A stretch of 64,000 nt of DNA from JBCFAY01 sp038562375 (GCA_038562375.1 JBCFAY010000017.1:7681-71680); one strand, 5' to 3'; positions 43,644-52,526 are shown, counted from the first letter of the stretch. The notes: generated from the sequence alone by a model not told the origin. Numbers and translations are program-made.

Positions 43644-44915
43644 ATGACATTTTGGAACAGTCTTTCAAAGGAACAGCTGAAGGAACTCTATTCCTCGACG
43701 CTCAAAGAGTACGAAGCGTGCAAGGGAAAAGGCCTGAAGCTTGATATGTCGCGCGGCAAGCCCGGCTCCGACCAGCTTGACCTTTCCAACGATATGCTGA
43801 GCATGTCTTTGGATACTTTTAAATGCGACGGCGTTGAAACCCGTAATTACGGCGTGCTGGAAGGCCTTGAAAGCTGTCGGGAGCTTTTTGCGCAGATACT
43901 CGGCGTTCAGGCGGACCAGGTGTTCATCGGCGGAAACGCAAGCCTGAACCTGATGTATGACGTCATTGCCAAAGCCTATACCCATGGTCTTAAAAATAGT
44001 CCCGCGCCCTGGGCTAAGCTTGATAAAGTAAAATTCCTTTGCCCGGTTCCCGGATACGACAGGCACTTCACGATATCTTCTACCTTTGGGATGGAGATGA
44101 TAAACATTCCCATGACTGAGGATGGACCGGACATGGACCGCGTGGAAGAAGCCGTTAAGGATCCGCTTGTCAAGGGAATCTGGTGCGTTCCAAAATTCTC
44201 CAACCCGCAGGGTATCGTATACAGCGGTGCAACGATCGAGCGAATGGCCGCGCTCAAGCCCGCCGCGCCGGACTTCACGATTATGTGGGATAACGCCTAC
44301 GTCGTGCATGAGTTCGAGGGCGAGTTTGTGCCCTTACCGGATATTGTCAGCGCATGCGCGAAGGCGGGCAACCCCGATATGGTTTATGAATTTGCTTCGA
44401 CCTCTAAGATCACGTTCCCCGGCGCGGGCGTCGGCGCGTTCGCATCGAGCGTTGGAAATATCGAGTATATGAAAAAGCTCATCAGCGCGCAGACGATCGG
44501 ATACGATAAGATCAATCAATATAGGCATGTGCGTTATTTCGGCAACCTTGACGGCATACTCGAGCATATGCGCAAGCATGCAAAGATCATGAGGCCGAAG
44601 TTCGATATCGTGATCAAATACCTCGACGAGCGCGTGGCGCCCTTTGGCATCGCGTCTTATCATTGTCCGAAGGGCGGGTACTTCGTAAGCCTCGAGACGA
44701 TGCCGGGCTGCGCAAAGCGCACGCATGCGCTCGCAAAAGATGCGGGAGTGACGCTTACGGGCGCTGGCGCGACCTACCCGAACGGGAAGGATCCTCTGGA
44801 TTCCAACCTTCGCATCGCGCCGAGCTTCCCGCCGGTGCAGGAGCTCGAAATGGCGATGGATGTGCTTTGCACATGCGTAAAGATGGCGTCGCTTGAAAAG
44901 CTGATCAACGAATAA
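43644..44915 (+). CDS. Aminotransferase class I/II, aspartate aminotransferase-like (PF12897 type)
   Basis: A 423-residue PLP enzyme. The N-terminal motif LDMSRGKPGSDQLDLS is characteristic of the Asp_aminotransf family. The PLP lysine lies in FASTSKITFPGAGVG, and MWDNAYVVHEF holds the cofactor Asp and Tyr. It probably transaminates aspartate or a related acidic amino acid with 2-oxoglutarate. GGGAGGA at 43628-43634 supports the ATG at 43644; the open frame extends upstream through the divergent promoter and is not coding there. Confidence 0.9.
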   Translation: MTFWNSLSKEQLKELYSSTLKEYEACKGKGLKLDMSRGKPGSDQLDLSNDMLSMSLDTFKCDGVETRNYGVLEGLESCRELFAQILGVQADQVFIGGNASLNLMYDVIAKAYTHGLKNSPAPWAKLDKVKFLCPVPGYDRHFTISSTFGMEMINIPMTEDGPDMDRVEEAVKDPLVKGIWCVPKFSNPQGIVYSGATIERMAALKPAAPDFTIMWDNAYVVHEFEGEFVPLPDIVSACAKAGNPDMVYEFASTSKITFPGAGVGAFASSVGNIEYMKKLISAQTIGYDKINQYRHVRYFGNLDGILEHMRKHAKIMRPKFDIVIKYLDERVAPFGIASYHCPKGGYFVSLETMPGCAKRTHALAKDAGVTLTGAGATYPNGKDPLDSNLRIAPSFPPVQELEMAMDVLCTCVKMASLEKLINE

Positions 44916-44934
44916 CCGATCTTAGCAAACGCAA

Positions 44935-44965
44935 AAGGCGGGTGAGAGAAGCTCTCATCCGCCTT
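44935..44965. terminator. Bidirectional terminator
   Basis: AAGGCGGGTGAGAG (44935-44948), loop AAG, CTCTCATCCGCCTT (44952-44965): a 14-bp stem with one G-T pair, between convergent genes, followed by CTGTTATATTG. Confidence 0.75.
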
Positions 44966-44992
44966 CTGTTATATTGTTAATTACGATGGGGA

Positions 44993-46426
44993 TTATTTCA
45001 GCGCGGAAACATACGCCTCGAATTCGATGGAATCGCCGTTCTCCGCAATCCCGGTCAGGAAAAAGCGCCAGATGGGAAGGTAATTCCCCTTGGTGCTCTC
45101 GAGCATATAGGCAAGCTCAAACTTATTGAGCCGCGCGCTCTGAACCTGATCAAAAAGCGTGTGGGATCCTTCGCCGGAAAGCAGCTGATCCCAAGCCTGT
45201 TCTACGCTGACGATCGGCTTGATTGCCACCTCGTGCAGATCGGCATCGCTCTTGCGCAGTCTGGTAACGGTTCCCCCTGCTCGAACGCTGACCATGACCT
45301 CGTTTGCGCCGATCACGCTGTGACCGTCAATGCTTGCGTTAAAATAGATGTCTACGCCGATCGGTTTTTTGGCTTCCTCGAGCAACAGATCGTAAAGCTC
45401 CCTTGAGTAGGCGCTTTCCTCGCTATATTCGCCAAGCGCCTGCGTATTATCCTTTACAATGACGCTGACGACATCGCTGACGGATAGACCGAGCGCCGCA
45501 TAATCCCGAATAAATGTGCGCGCGATCGTCTCGGCGCTTTGCGCGTCGGGAATCGCGCCCTCAATCGCGCCTTCATATGTATATTCCCAGCTTCCGTCGG
45601 TGGAAAACGTCAGCATTCCACCGTCCGGGGCCGCGATGGCGTATTTTCCACCCATTTCGGTAAAATCGCCGCTCATTCCGAAAGCCTCGGCGATTCGTTT
45701 TGCAGTCACCAAAGGCTCTTCCTGGGAGGCGGAATAGATCGAAGCCTTGGTCTGATCGGATTCCAAATCGATATCGGCGGTGATCTCGGCAGGCAGCGGC
45801 GTCTCGCCCCGGAAGAGCTGCAGTTCGCCGTATGCCGCGCCATAATCGGCAATCATGATCAGCGCGATGCCCAAATATACCAAAGCGCAGATCGCAAAAC
45901 CGGCGCGGAAACGGCCTTTTGAAGGCGCCACGAGCCCGGTGGAACCAAACCAGCTTTTTTTCTGAAGAAAATGGGCAAGCAAGATCACGACGCCGCTGCC
46001 GATGCCCATGCCGATCGCTGCAAGCACCAGTTCGTCCGCGATAAATACGTTTCCGGATAAATAGCCCGGGACGCAAAACAGCGCGCACACGCCAAGCCCG
46101 CACAGCATCGAGGAAAGGATGCCGGCTCCCGGGAATACGAATACCAAAAAGAAACCGGCGGGCATAAAGGGCAGGGCATAACGAACAAGATCGGATAAAA
46201 TGCTCTGATAGCCGTAATCCGAAATATTGAACAGCTTATAAAACGGAAGGAGCTGCTCCGATACGGGGGAAGTGTTGAACTTTTTGAGCAGCCAGGCCAA
46301 AAGGAGCGAAAGCAGCAAAAAAACCAGCGCGAGCAGCCGTTTTCCCGACCATCCGTTTTTCTTAAAATAGAAAACCAAACAAAGCGAAATCGCGATAAAA
46401 ACGGCGCCGACGAGCAAGAATTCCAA
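44993..46426 (-). CDS. Polytopic membrane protein with C-terminal extracytoplasmic domain
   Basis: About 477 residues if translation begins at TTG 46426, six or seven bases after AAGGAG; an in-frame ATG at 46456 lies upstream of that site. About six or seven membrane helices fill the first ~210 residues. The C-terminal half is soluble, containing repeated segments around VTAKRIAEAFG and VSVEQAWDQLLSGEG. It ends in a YYCI/YcdB-like pattern, LAYMLESTKGNYLPIWRFFLTG, resembling PepSY or YycI-type outer domains. I cannot assign a function. Confidence 0.75.
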   Translation of the reverse strand: MEFLLVGAVFIAISLCLVFYFKKNGWSGKRLLALVFLLLSLLLAWLLKKFNTSPVSEQLLPFYKLFNISDYGYQSILSDLVRYALPFMPAGFFLVFVFPGAGILSSMLCGLGVCALFCVPGYLSGNVFIADELVLAAIGMGIGSGVVILLAHFLQKKSWFGSTGLVAPSKGRFRAGFAICALVYLGIALIMIADYGAAYGELQLFRGETPLPAEITADIDLESDQTKASIYSASQEEPLVTAKRIAEAFGMSGDFTEMGGKYAIAAPDGGMLTFSTDGSWEYTYEGAIEGAIPDAQSAETIARTFIRDYAALGLSVSDVVSVIVKDNTQALGEYSEESAYSRELYDLLLEEAKKPIGVDIYFNASIDGHSVIGANEVMVSVRAGGTVTRLRKSDADLHEVAIKPIVSVEQAWDQLLSGEGSHTLFDQVQSARLNKFELAYMLESTKGNYLPIWRFFLTGIAENGDSIEFEAYVSALK

Positions 46427-46550
46427 GTGAGGTCTCCTTTCAAACACAGATCGCATTCAAAACGCCGCGGGCGGTCAACAGCCCTAAACGTCATTTTGAA
46501 TTCTCCGTCCCAAAATTATATCACAACAAAGAATATTTGCATACTTGCGC

Positions 46551-46578
46551 TTGACAACGTTCATATTTGCGCTATAAT
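46551..46578 (+). promoter_or_regulatory. Consensus sigma-A promoter of the Re-citrate-synthase-like gene
   Basis: TTGACA (46551-46556), a 16-bp spacer and TATAAT (46573-46578). Both boxes are perfect consensus. Confidence 0.9.
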
Positions 46579-46590
46579 TATTGTATGAAT

Positions 46591-46604
46591 GTATACAGGT
46601 ATAC
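46591..46604. promoter_or_regulatory. Candidate operator GTATAC-AG-GTATAC
   Basis: Two copies of the palindrome GTATAC separated by AG, located about 12 bp after the -10 box and just before the AAGGAG site. It resembles repressor sites such as those of GntR-type regulators. The cognate regulator is unknown. Confidence 0.5.
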
Positions 46605-46621
46605 GATGGAAGGAGAATTGT

Positions 46622-48028
46622 ATGAGCAAGCTTGTCTTTGATAACACCACGAACCTGCTTGAGGAGAATTATTATAAGTACGAGGTACAGGACGTCGCTG
46701 AACCGAACCTGTTCCGCGAAATGTTCGATTATGCGAGCGTACCTAAGATCGCGTTCAACCACCGCATCGTTCCGATGCAGATGCCCAAGAACATCTGGAT
46801 TACGGATACGACGTTCCGCGACGGGCAGCAATCCAGGTCCCCGTTTACGACGGAGCAGATCGTTTCGATCTATAAGCTCTTGAGCAAGCTTGGCGGCCCC
46901 AAGGGGATCGTTCGGCAGAGCGAATTCTTCGTATATACCGAAAACGACCGTAAGGCTGTTGAACAATGCCTTGCCCTGGGTTTAGAATTCCCTGAGGTAA
47001 CCACATGGATCCGCGCGACCGAAAAGGATTTTGATCTTGTCAAATCCATCGGCGTACAGGAAACAGGTATCCTTGTGAGCTGCTCGGATTACCATATTTT
47101 CAAGAAGATGAACCTGACCCGTTCGCAGGCGATGGAGAAGTATCTGAACATTGTTCGGGCTGCGCTCGAACGTGGAATTCGGCCCCGTTGCCATTTTGAG
47201 GATATCACGCGTGCGGACTTCTATGGTTTTGTCGTACCGTTCGCGAACGAACTGCACAAGCTTTCCGAGGAGAGCGGCATTCCGGTCAAGATCCGCTGCT
47301 GCGACACTCTCGGGCTCGGCGTAAGCTATCCCGGCGTTTCCCTGCCGAGGAGCGTGCCGGGGATCATCTACGGCCTGCTGCACTATGCCGATTTCCCGAG
47401 CGAGATGCTCGAGTGGCACGGCCACAACGATTTCTACAAGGTTGTTACCAATGCGACGACGGCGTGGCTGCATGGATGCTCCTCGGTCAACTGTTCCGTG
47501 CTGGGCATCGGCGAGCGTACGGGCAACTGCCCGCTTGAGGCGATGGCCGTCGAGTATTGCTCGCTCCGCGGCACGAACGACGGGATGGACCTCTCCGTCA
47601 TCACGGAGCTCGCGGATTATATGGAGCAGGAAGTCGGGTACGAAATCCCGCCGCGCACGCCTTTTGCAGGCGCAGACTTCAACGTGACGCGCGCCGGTAT
47701 CCATGCGGATGGACTGTTAAAGGATGAGGAGATCTACAACATCTTCGATACCGCCAAGCTGCTCAACCGTCCGGCGGCAGTTCTGGTCGACAGCCACAGC
47801 GGTCTTGCCGGTGTCGCCCACTGGATCAATCGTTATTTCAAACTCTCGGGCAGCGATACCGTGGGCAAATCCGATCCCATGGTCAAGAGCATCAAGGATC
47901 TTGTGGATCAGGAATATCTGGACGGCCGGACAACGACGATGAGCGATGACGAGCTCCGGGCATTCTGCCACCAGGTGGCGCCCGAGTTCTACGAGGCGCA
48001 TAAGAAAAAGTACGCGACAGCGGAGTAA
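46622..48028 (+). CDS. Re-citrate synthase-like / homocitrate-isopropylmalate synthase family enzyme
   Basis: A 468-residue HMGL-like TIM-barrel enzyme. The metal and acetyl-acceptor motif is TDTTFRDGQQSRSPF, and the metal histidines lie in EWHGHNDFYK. A LeuA-type stretch GIGERTGNCPLEAM follows. The N-terminal region KIAFNHRIVPMQMPKNIW matches what I recall of clostridial Re-citrate synthase, which condenses acetyl-CoA and oxaloacetate and feeds glutamate synthesis in clostridia lacking the normal enzyme. No LeuA regulatory domain is visible. AAGGAG before the ATG at 46622 fixes the start. Homocitrate synthase is the main alternative. Confidence 0.82.
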   Translation: MSKLVFDNTTNLLEENYYKYEVQDVAEPNLFREMFDYASVPKIAFNHRIVPMQMPKNIWITDTTFRDGQQSRSPFTTEQIVSIYKLLSKLGGPKGIVRQSEFFVYTENDRKAVEQCLALGLEFPEVTTWIRATEKDFDLVKSIGVQETGILVSCSDYHIFKKMNLTRSQAMEKYLNIVRAALERGIRPRCHFEDITRADFYGFVVPFANELHKLSEESGIPVKIRCCDTLGLGVSYPGVSLPRSVPGIIYGLLHYADFPSEMLEWHGHNDFYKVVTNATTAWLHGCSSVNCSVLGIGERTGNCPLEAMAVEYCSLRGTNDGMDLSVITELADYMEQEVGYEIPPRTPFAGADFNVTRAGIHADGLLKDEEIYNIFDTAKLLNRPAAVLVDSHSGLAGVAHWINRYFKLSGSDTVGKSDPMVKSIKDLVDQEYLDGRTTTMSDDELRAFCHQVAPEFYEAHKKKYATAE

Positions 48029-48036
48029 ATGAACCG

Positions 48037-48068
48037 GCCATGCTTTGGATCTCAAAGCATGGCTTTTT
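48037..48068 (+). terminator. Intrinsic terminator after the Re-citrate-synthase-like gene
   Basis: GCCATGCTTTG (48037-48047), loop GATCT, CAAAGCATGGC (48053-48063), then TTTTT. Confidence 0.9.
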
Positions 48069-48089
48069 CATAACGTTAACAAATAAACA

Positions 48090-48119
48090 TTGCCCCGCGC
48101 GCGCCGCGGGGGGTATAAT
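48090..48119 (+). promoter_or_regulatory. Promoter with GC palindrome in its spacer
   Basis: TTGCCC (48090-48095), an 18-bp spacer and TATAAT (48114-48119). The palindrome CCCCGCG-CGCGC-CGCGGGG (48093-48111) overlaps the -35 and fills the spacer. Confidence 0.6.
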
Positions 48120-48153
48120 GAACTAAACTGAACAGTGTAGGGAGGGGTTTACT

Positions 48154-48564
48154 TTGATAAGGGTAATCTTCGGGGAAAAGGGTGCCGGAAATACCAAGCG
48201 CATACTTGACATGGCGAACGAAACGCTCAACAACGCCACAGGCAGCATCGTGTTTATCGATTCCGATAATCAATACATGTTCGATGTCAAGCACAGCATC
48301 CGCTTTATCAACGCCTCTGAATACGAGATCGACGGGCCGAAGATGTTTTTTGGATTCCTCAACGGAATCGCGGCGCAGGATTTTGATCTTGAGTATCTGT
48401 TCATCGACAGCTTCCTCAAAATCGTGCATCATCCGTTGGATACCTTGGAAGGCCTTTTCGAACATCTTGCGTCTTTTTCCGACAGATGCAATATCAAGCT
48501 TGTGATCAGCATCAGCGGCAATCCCGGAGCCATCCCCGAATTCATCAAGCCCTACATCATTTGA
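48154..48564 (+). CDS. Small P-loop-like protein of unknown function
   Basis: A 136-residue protein starting at TTG with GGGAGGGG upstream. It opens with RVIFGEKGAGNTKR, a Walker A-like loop in which the lysine position is Asn13. A Walker B-like strand LEYLFIDSF follows, and it ends LVISISGNPGAIPEF. As I recall, the conserved clostridial relatives have GSGKTK here. I know of no function. It has its own promoter and lies between a citrate-synthase-like gene and thrC. Confidence 0.72.
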   Translation: MIRVIFGEKGAGNTKRILDMANETLNNATGSIVFIDSDNQYMFDVKHSIRFINASEYEIDGPKMFFGFLNGIAAQDFDLEYLFIDSFLKIVHHPLDTLEGLFEHLASFSDRCNIKLVISISGNPGAIPEFIKPYII

Positions 48565-48674
48565 CCCCGAGAATTCACAAAGCCGTGGCGGGCTAGCTTT
48601 TCAGCTGCCCGCCGCTTTTGAATGTAAAACCGAACCCGCACGTGTTTAATCCCTTTTCCATCATCGGAGGAATT

Positions 48675-50144
48675 ATGCGTTACCTAAGCACAAAAGGCGG
48701 CTCTACGCGCACCGCCGCCGAAGCCATCGTACAGGGGATCTCCCCCGAGGGCGGATTGTATGTTCCCGAGTTTTTTCCGGCGATCGACCTCGAAGCACTC
48801 GTGCAAAATGCGGGCGATTATCGGGCGATTGCCAAAAGCGTCTTCAATAGATACCTCACGGATTTTACCGCCGATGAAATCGACGCGGTCATCGCCAAAT
48901 CGTATGCGAACAACTTTGACGCGCCGGAGATCACTCCCGTCGTTTCTGCCGGGCAGAAGGAAAGCATCCTTGAACTTTGGCACGGGCCGACGCTGGCGTT
49001 TAAGGACATCGCTCTGCAGGCCCTGCCGCATTTGATGACCACCAGCGTGAAGAAAACGGGGGAAGATCGCGAGATTTACATCCTCGTGGCCACGTCCGGC
49101 GATACCGGCAAGGCCGCGCTGATGGGCTTCTGCGATGTCGAGGGCACGCGAGTGCTGGTATTTTATCCGGAGGGCGGCGTCAGCCGCGCGCAGCGGCTTC
49201 AGATGGTGACGCAGACCGGATCGAATATGGACGTTTGCGCCGTCATCGGGAATTTCGACGATGCGCAAACGCGCGTAAAACGCATTTTCGCGGACGAAGA
49301 AATCGCGAGGGAGCTCGACGCGCGCAACATGCGGCTTTCCTCGGCGAACTCCATCAACTTCGGAAGATTGCTTCCGCAGATCACCTATTATTTGTTCGCC
49401 TACGCGAACTGTGTCCGGACGGGTACCGTGAAGCCCGGAGAGGCAGTAAATTTCTGCGTTCCCACCGGCAATTTCGGCAACATACTAGCGGGCTATTACG
49501 CGAAGCGGATGGGTCTGCCGGTCCATCGCCTGCTGTGCGCATCCAACCGCAATAATGTTCTGACCGATTTCTTCCATCAGGGAGTGTACGACAGCGACCG
49601 CCCGTTTTACAGAAGCATGTCCTGCTCGATCGACATCTTGGTTTCCTCGAACCTTGAACGGCTGCTCTTTGAGATCTCCGGCCGCGATACGGCGAAGGTG
49701 CGTACCTGGATGGCGGCGCTGAAAGAAAATGGCCGCTACTTCATCGGCGAACAGGCGCAAAGCGTGCTTCCCGACCTCTTCTACGCGGATTACTGCAACG
49801 AGGAGGATACGCTAAAGACCATCCGCGCGTTCTTCGAGCGCACCGGTTATCTGATGGATCCGCATACGGCAGTCGCGCAGACCGTATATGATCGGTACGT
49901 CGATAAAACCGGCGATGCTACGCATACCATACTTTTATCCACGGCGAATCCATTCAAGTTTGGGACGGATGTGCTCGGCGCGTTTGAACAGGCGGCGGAG
50001 GATGATTTTGAAAACGCGCGCCGCCTGGGCGAACTTACCGGTAAACCCGTGCCGGCGCAGATCAGCGAGCTGCTCCAAAAGCCGGTGCTGCACGGCGACG
50101 TATGCACGCTCGAGGAAATGCCGCGGCGAGTGTTGCGCGCATAG
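48675..50144 (+). CDS. thrC: Threonine synthase, long form
   Basis: A 489-residue PLP enzyme converting O-phosphohomoserine to threonine. It has the enterobacterial/yeast-type architecture, beginning MRYLSTKGGSTRTAAEAIVQ with the segment PEGGLYVPE. PLP Lys110 lies in GPTLAFKDIALQ, and ATSGDTGKAA is the phosphate-binding loop. GGAGG at 48666-48670 supports the ATG at 48675. It is the second threonine synthase-type gene in the window; the other (8751) is the shorter zinc-ribbon form. Confidence 0.94.
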   Translation: MRYLSTKGGSTRTAAEAIVQGISPEGGLYVPEFFPAIDLEALVQNAGDYRAIAKSVFNRYLTDFTADEIDAVIAKSYANNFDAPEITPVVSAGQKESILELWHGPTLAFKDIALQALPHLMTTSVKKTGEDREIYILVATSGDTGKAALMGFCDVEGTRVLVFYPEGGVSRAQRLQMVTQTGSNMDVCAVIGNFDDAQTRVKRIFADEEIARELDARNMRLSSANSINFGRLLPQITYYLFAYANCVRTGTVKPGEAVNFCVPTGNFGNILAGYYAKRMGLPVHRLLCASNRNNVLTDFFHQGVYDSDRPFYRSMSCSIDILVSSNLERLLFEISGRDTAKVRTWMAALKENGRYFIGEQAQSVLPDLFYADYCNEEDTLKTIRAFFERTGYLMDPHTAVAQTVYDRYVDKTGDATHTILLSTANPFKFGTDVLGAFEQAAEDDFENARRLGELTGKPVPAQISELLQKPVLHGDVCTLEEMPRRVLRA

Positions 50145-50174
50145 GCATATATCGGACATCAGCGGGATACGATG

Positions 50175-50201
50175 AAAGGGATGATGCTCAATCATCCCTT
50201 T
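50175..50201 (+). terminator. Intrinsic terminator after thrC
   Basis: AAAGGGATGAT (50175-50185), loop GCTCA, ATCATCCCTTT (50191-50201), then GTCTTGTC. Confidence 0.7.
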
Positions 50202-50243
50202 GTCTTGTCAAAAATCCCGATTGTTGATCCGCTCGGGGACGTT

Positions 50244-50272
50244 TTGACGGCAAGGATTAAACTTGGTACAAT
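50244..50272 (+). promoter_or_regulatory. Promoter of the S41 peptidase gene
   Basis: TTGACG (50244-50249), a 17-bp spacer and TACAAT (50267-50272), 40 bp before the ATG. Confidence 0.75.
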
Positions 50273-50311
50273 GTCCCAAATACCGCGTTCCTATCCTGCG
50301 GAGGTGAGCAA

Positions 50312-51541
50312 ATGAAATTTCGATTGAGAACCGTTTTATATATCGTGGCGGCGGTGATTGCAGTCGCCGCGTTAAGCTCCGTTATCACGGCAAAAATAAT
50401 CAGCGCCCGGCGGGGCGGCGTTGTGGAGCTCTCCGCCGAGGAGTATGATCGGCTTAACCAATTCAGGGGGCTCGACGAGATGATCGAGTCCATCGATCAA
50501 AAGTATTATGGAACAGTACCGGATCGCGATGCGCTGATCAAAGCCGCGGCGCACGGAATCCTCGAAGCGCTGGGCGATCCGTATTCCGCATATTATACGA
50601 ACGAGGAATATGAGCAGTATCTCAAGCGCTTCAACGGGGAATACGTCGGCATCGGCGCGATGGTCGGTCAGGTTGGGGAGGAAGGCTCGAAAATACTTGA
50701 TGTGTACGAGGATAGTCCCGCGAGCGCGGCCGGCGTAAAAGTCGGCGACGTGATCACCGAGGTGGACGGGAAATCGATCGCAGGGATCTCCCTCGAGGAT
50801 CTGTCGGTTCGATTGTCGGGCCCGGAAGGAACGGTGATATCGCTTACGGTGCAGCGAGGCGGGCAGTTGCTGAGCTTCGATCTTAAGCTTGCAAAAATCA
50901 ATGTTCGCCGTGTGCACAGCAAGCTGTTGTCGGAGCGGACGGGGTATATTCGGATCGACATGTTTTCGGGCGGTTGCGCCGAAGAATTTAAAGAGGCGAT
51001 CCGGGACCTGACCGATCGGAAGATGCGCTCGCTGGTCATCGATCTGAGGAACAACCCGGGAGGATCGCTTTCCGCCGTTGTCGACGTGGTAGACGCGATA
51101 CTCAGTGAAGGGGCGATTGTTACGGTAAAAGGCTCCGGCGGCGAGGAGGAAGCATATCGTGCAAAGCAGGGCGGCATCAACGTCCCTCTCGCGATTTTAG
51201 TGAATGAACACTCGGCGTCCGCAAGCGAAATACTCGCCGCCGCGATCAAGGAGAACGGCGCGGGGATCATCGTCGGGACAAAAACCTACGGCAAAGGCGT
51301 GGTGCAGACGACGTTCCAGCTATCTTCCAATCAGGCGTGGCTGAAGTTGACGACCGCGGCGTATTATACGCCTTCGGGCGCGAATATCGATCGGCTTGGC
51401 ATTGAGCCGGATATCCGCGTCGACCTTGCCGACGAATATAAGAACTATTCCATAGCGCAGCTCGATCAGAAGGACGACGCCCAGCTTTGGGCGGCGCTCG
51501 ACGAGGTGCGCGCGCAGGCGGATGCCCTCGATGCCGCCTAG
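50312..51541 (+). CDS. C-terminal processing peptidase (S41, CtpA type)
   Basis: A 409-residue membrane-anchored protease with an N-terminal helix (about 7-27) and a PDZ domain (about 105-190). The S41 catalytic core carries the serine in SASASE (S301-E306; Ser303 is the likely nucleophile) and Lys328 in GTKTYGKGVVQ. It cleaves exported or envelope proteins near their C-termini. GGAGG precedes the ATG. Confidence 0.93.
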   Translation: MKFRLRTVLYIVAAVIAVAALSSVITAKIISARRGGVVELSAEEYDRLNQFRGLDEMIESIDQKYYGTVPDRDALIKAAAHGILEALGDPYSAYYTNEEYEQYLKRFNGEYVGIGAMVGQVGEEGSKILDVYEDSPASAAGVKVGDVITEVDGKSIAGISLEDLSVRLSGPEGTVISLTVQRGGQLLSFDLKLAKINVRRVHSKLLSERTGYIRIDMFSGGCAEEFKEAIRDLTDRKMRSLVIDLRNNPGGSLSAVVDVVDAILSEGAIVTVKGSGGEEEAYRAKQGGINVPLAILVNEHSASASEILAAAIKENGAGIIVGTKTYGKGVVQTTFQLSSNQAWLKLTTAAYYTPSGANIDRLGIEPDIRVDLADEYKNYSIAQLDQKDDAQLWAALDEVRAQADALDAA

Positions 51542-51606
51542 ATCGTCTGGTGAGGATTGCGCCTGTCTACGCGCAATGCCTACCGGATTTGTGTGGAGCT
51601 TCGCGC

Positions 51607-52110
51607 CTATGCGCGCGTAGCAAAGAGGATTTCCCCGAAATACAGCGTGTGGGGATCGCCGTCCGGCGTCGCCTGATTGGTATTGTAGAAACGCTCCTTC
51701 AAGCCTGGATCCAAAAACTTCAGATCGCTTTCGGTCTTAAATACCGTTTTGCACTCAAAATAGAGCGCGCAGCCATCTATGCCTGCGATGCCGCCCGCTT
51801 GGGGTTTTCTGAGCGATAGTTTCTGCGATTTGATTTTATCCTCGTTTCTGCCCGATACCCTGCCGCAGTGCAAAAGCTCATCCGCAAACGTTCCTTCCGC
51901 CGGAAGGGAAACGGTGAATGCGCCGGAACCTTCGATCAGGCCGTGGGTAAACCGGCTTTGGCGCACGAGTACGCAGCAGATGGGCAATCCCCAGATCACG
52001 CCCCACTGCGCCCATCCGATCGTCATCACATTGGGCCTCTCTCCTGTGGTCAGGAACGCTCCTTTACCGATCTGTCTGCTGGCTTGTTCGAGCAATTCGC
52101 CAAAATACAT
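51607..52110 (-). CDS. Flavin reductase-like domain protein
   Basis: A 167-residue flavoprotein of the flavin reductase family, which binds FMN and reduces it or transfers electrons. It opens MYFGELLEQASRQIGKGAFLTT-like and carries TIGWAQWGVIWGLPICCVLV and a ligand segment FTVSLPAEGTFADEL. GGAGG before the ATG supports the start. It is convergent with the peptidase gene. The physiological partner is unknown. Confidence 0.88.
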   Translation of the reverse strand: MYFGELLEQASRQIGKGAFLTTGERPNVMTIGWAQWGVIWGLPICCVLVRQSRFTHGLIEGSGAFTVSLPAEGTFADELLHCGRVSGRNEDKIKSQKLSLRKPQAGGIAGIDGCALYFECKTVFKTESDLKFLDPGLKERFYNTNQATPDGDPHTLYFGEILFATRA

Positions 52111-52190
52111 TTTTTAAACCTCCGCGCAACTTATAATATTTCCATACACAGATATTATATCATCCTAGACCACGGCTGAGAATAAACGGC

Positions 52191-52223
52191 AAAAAAAGCA
52201 GGAAGCCATTTTTGACTTCCCGC
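52191..52223 (-). terminator. Intrinsic terminator after the DUF378 gene
   Basis: On the minus strand, GCGGGAAGTC (52223-52214) pairs with GGCTTCCTGC (52207-52198), with two G-T pairs, followed by seven Ts (52197-52191). Confidence 0.85.
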
Positions 52224-52248
52224 TTCGGTCCTTCCATAAGAGGTCCGA

Positions 52249-52461
52249 TTAATGATGCGTTTCCTCTTCATGGTGCCTTTCGCGGCGAAACAGCAAGGTG
52301 ATGCCCCAGATTCCCGCAAGCCCGACAAGCGAGTATACGATGCGGGAGACGACTGCGCTCATACCGCCGAATATGCTGGCGACCAGATCAAATTGAAATA
52401 GTCCGATCAGCCCCCAGTTCAGAGCGCCAATTATGATCAATATCAGTGCCAATGTATCCAT
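52249..52461 (-). CDS. DUF378 family small membrane protein
   Basis: A 70-residue protein with two membrane helices. It carries the family motif IIGALNWGLIGLFQFDLVA and ends in a His/Glu-rich tail (RRERHHEEETHH). AGGAGAG before the ATG at 52461 supports this start over an upstream one at 52518. The function of DUF378 is unknown; the charged tail could bind metal. Confidence 0.88.
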   Translation of the reverse strand: MDTLALILIIIGALNWGLIGLFQFDLVASIFGGMSAVVSRIVYSLVGLAGIWGITLLFRRERHHEEETHH

Positions 52462-52526
52462 GTTATTTCTCTCCTTAACGTTTCTTGGCTTATGATGTGC
52501 ATCCGCATGGAGAGTCATCCGTTGGA

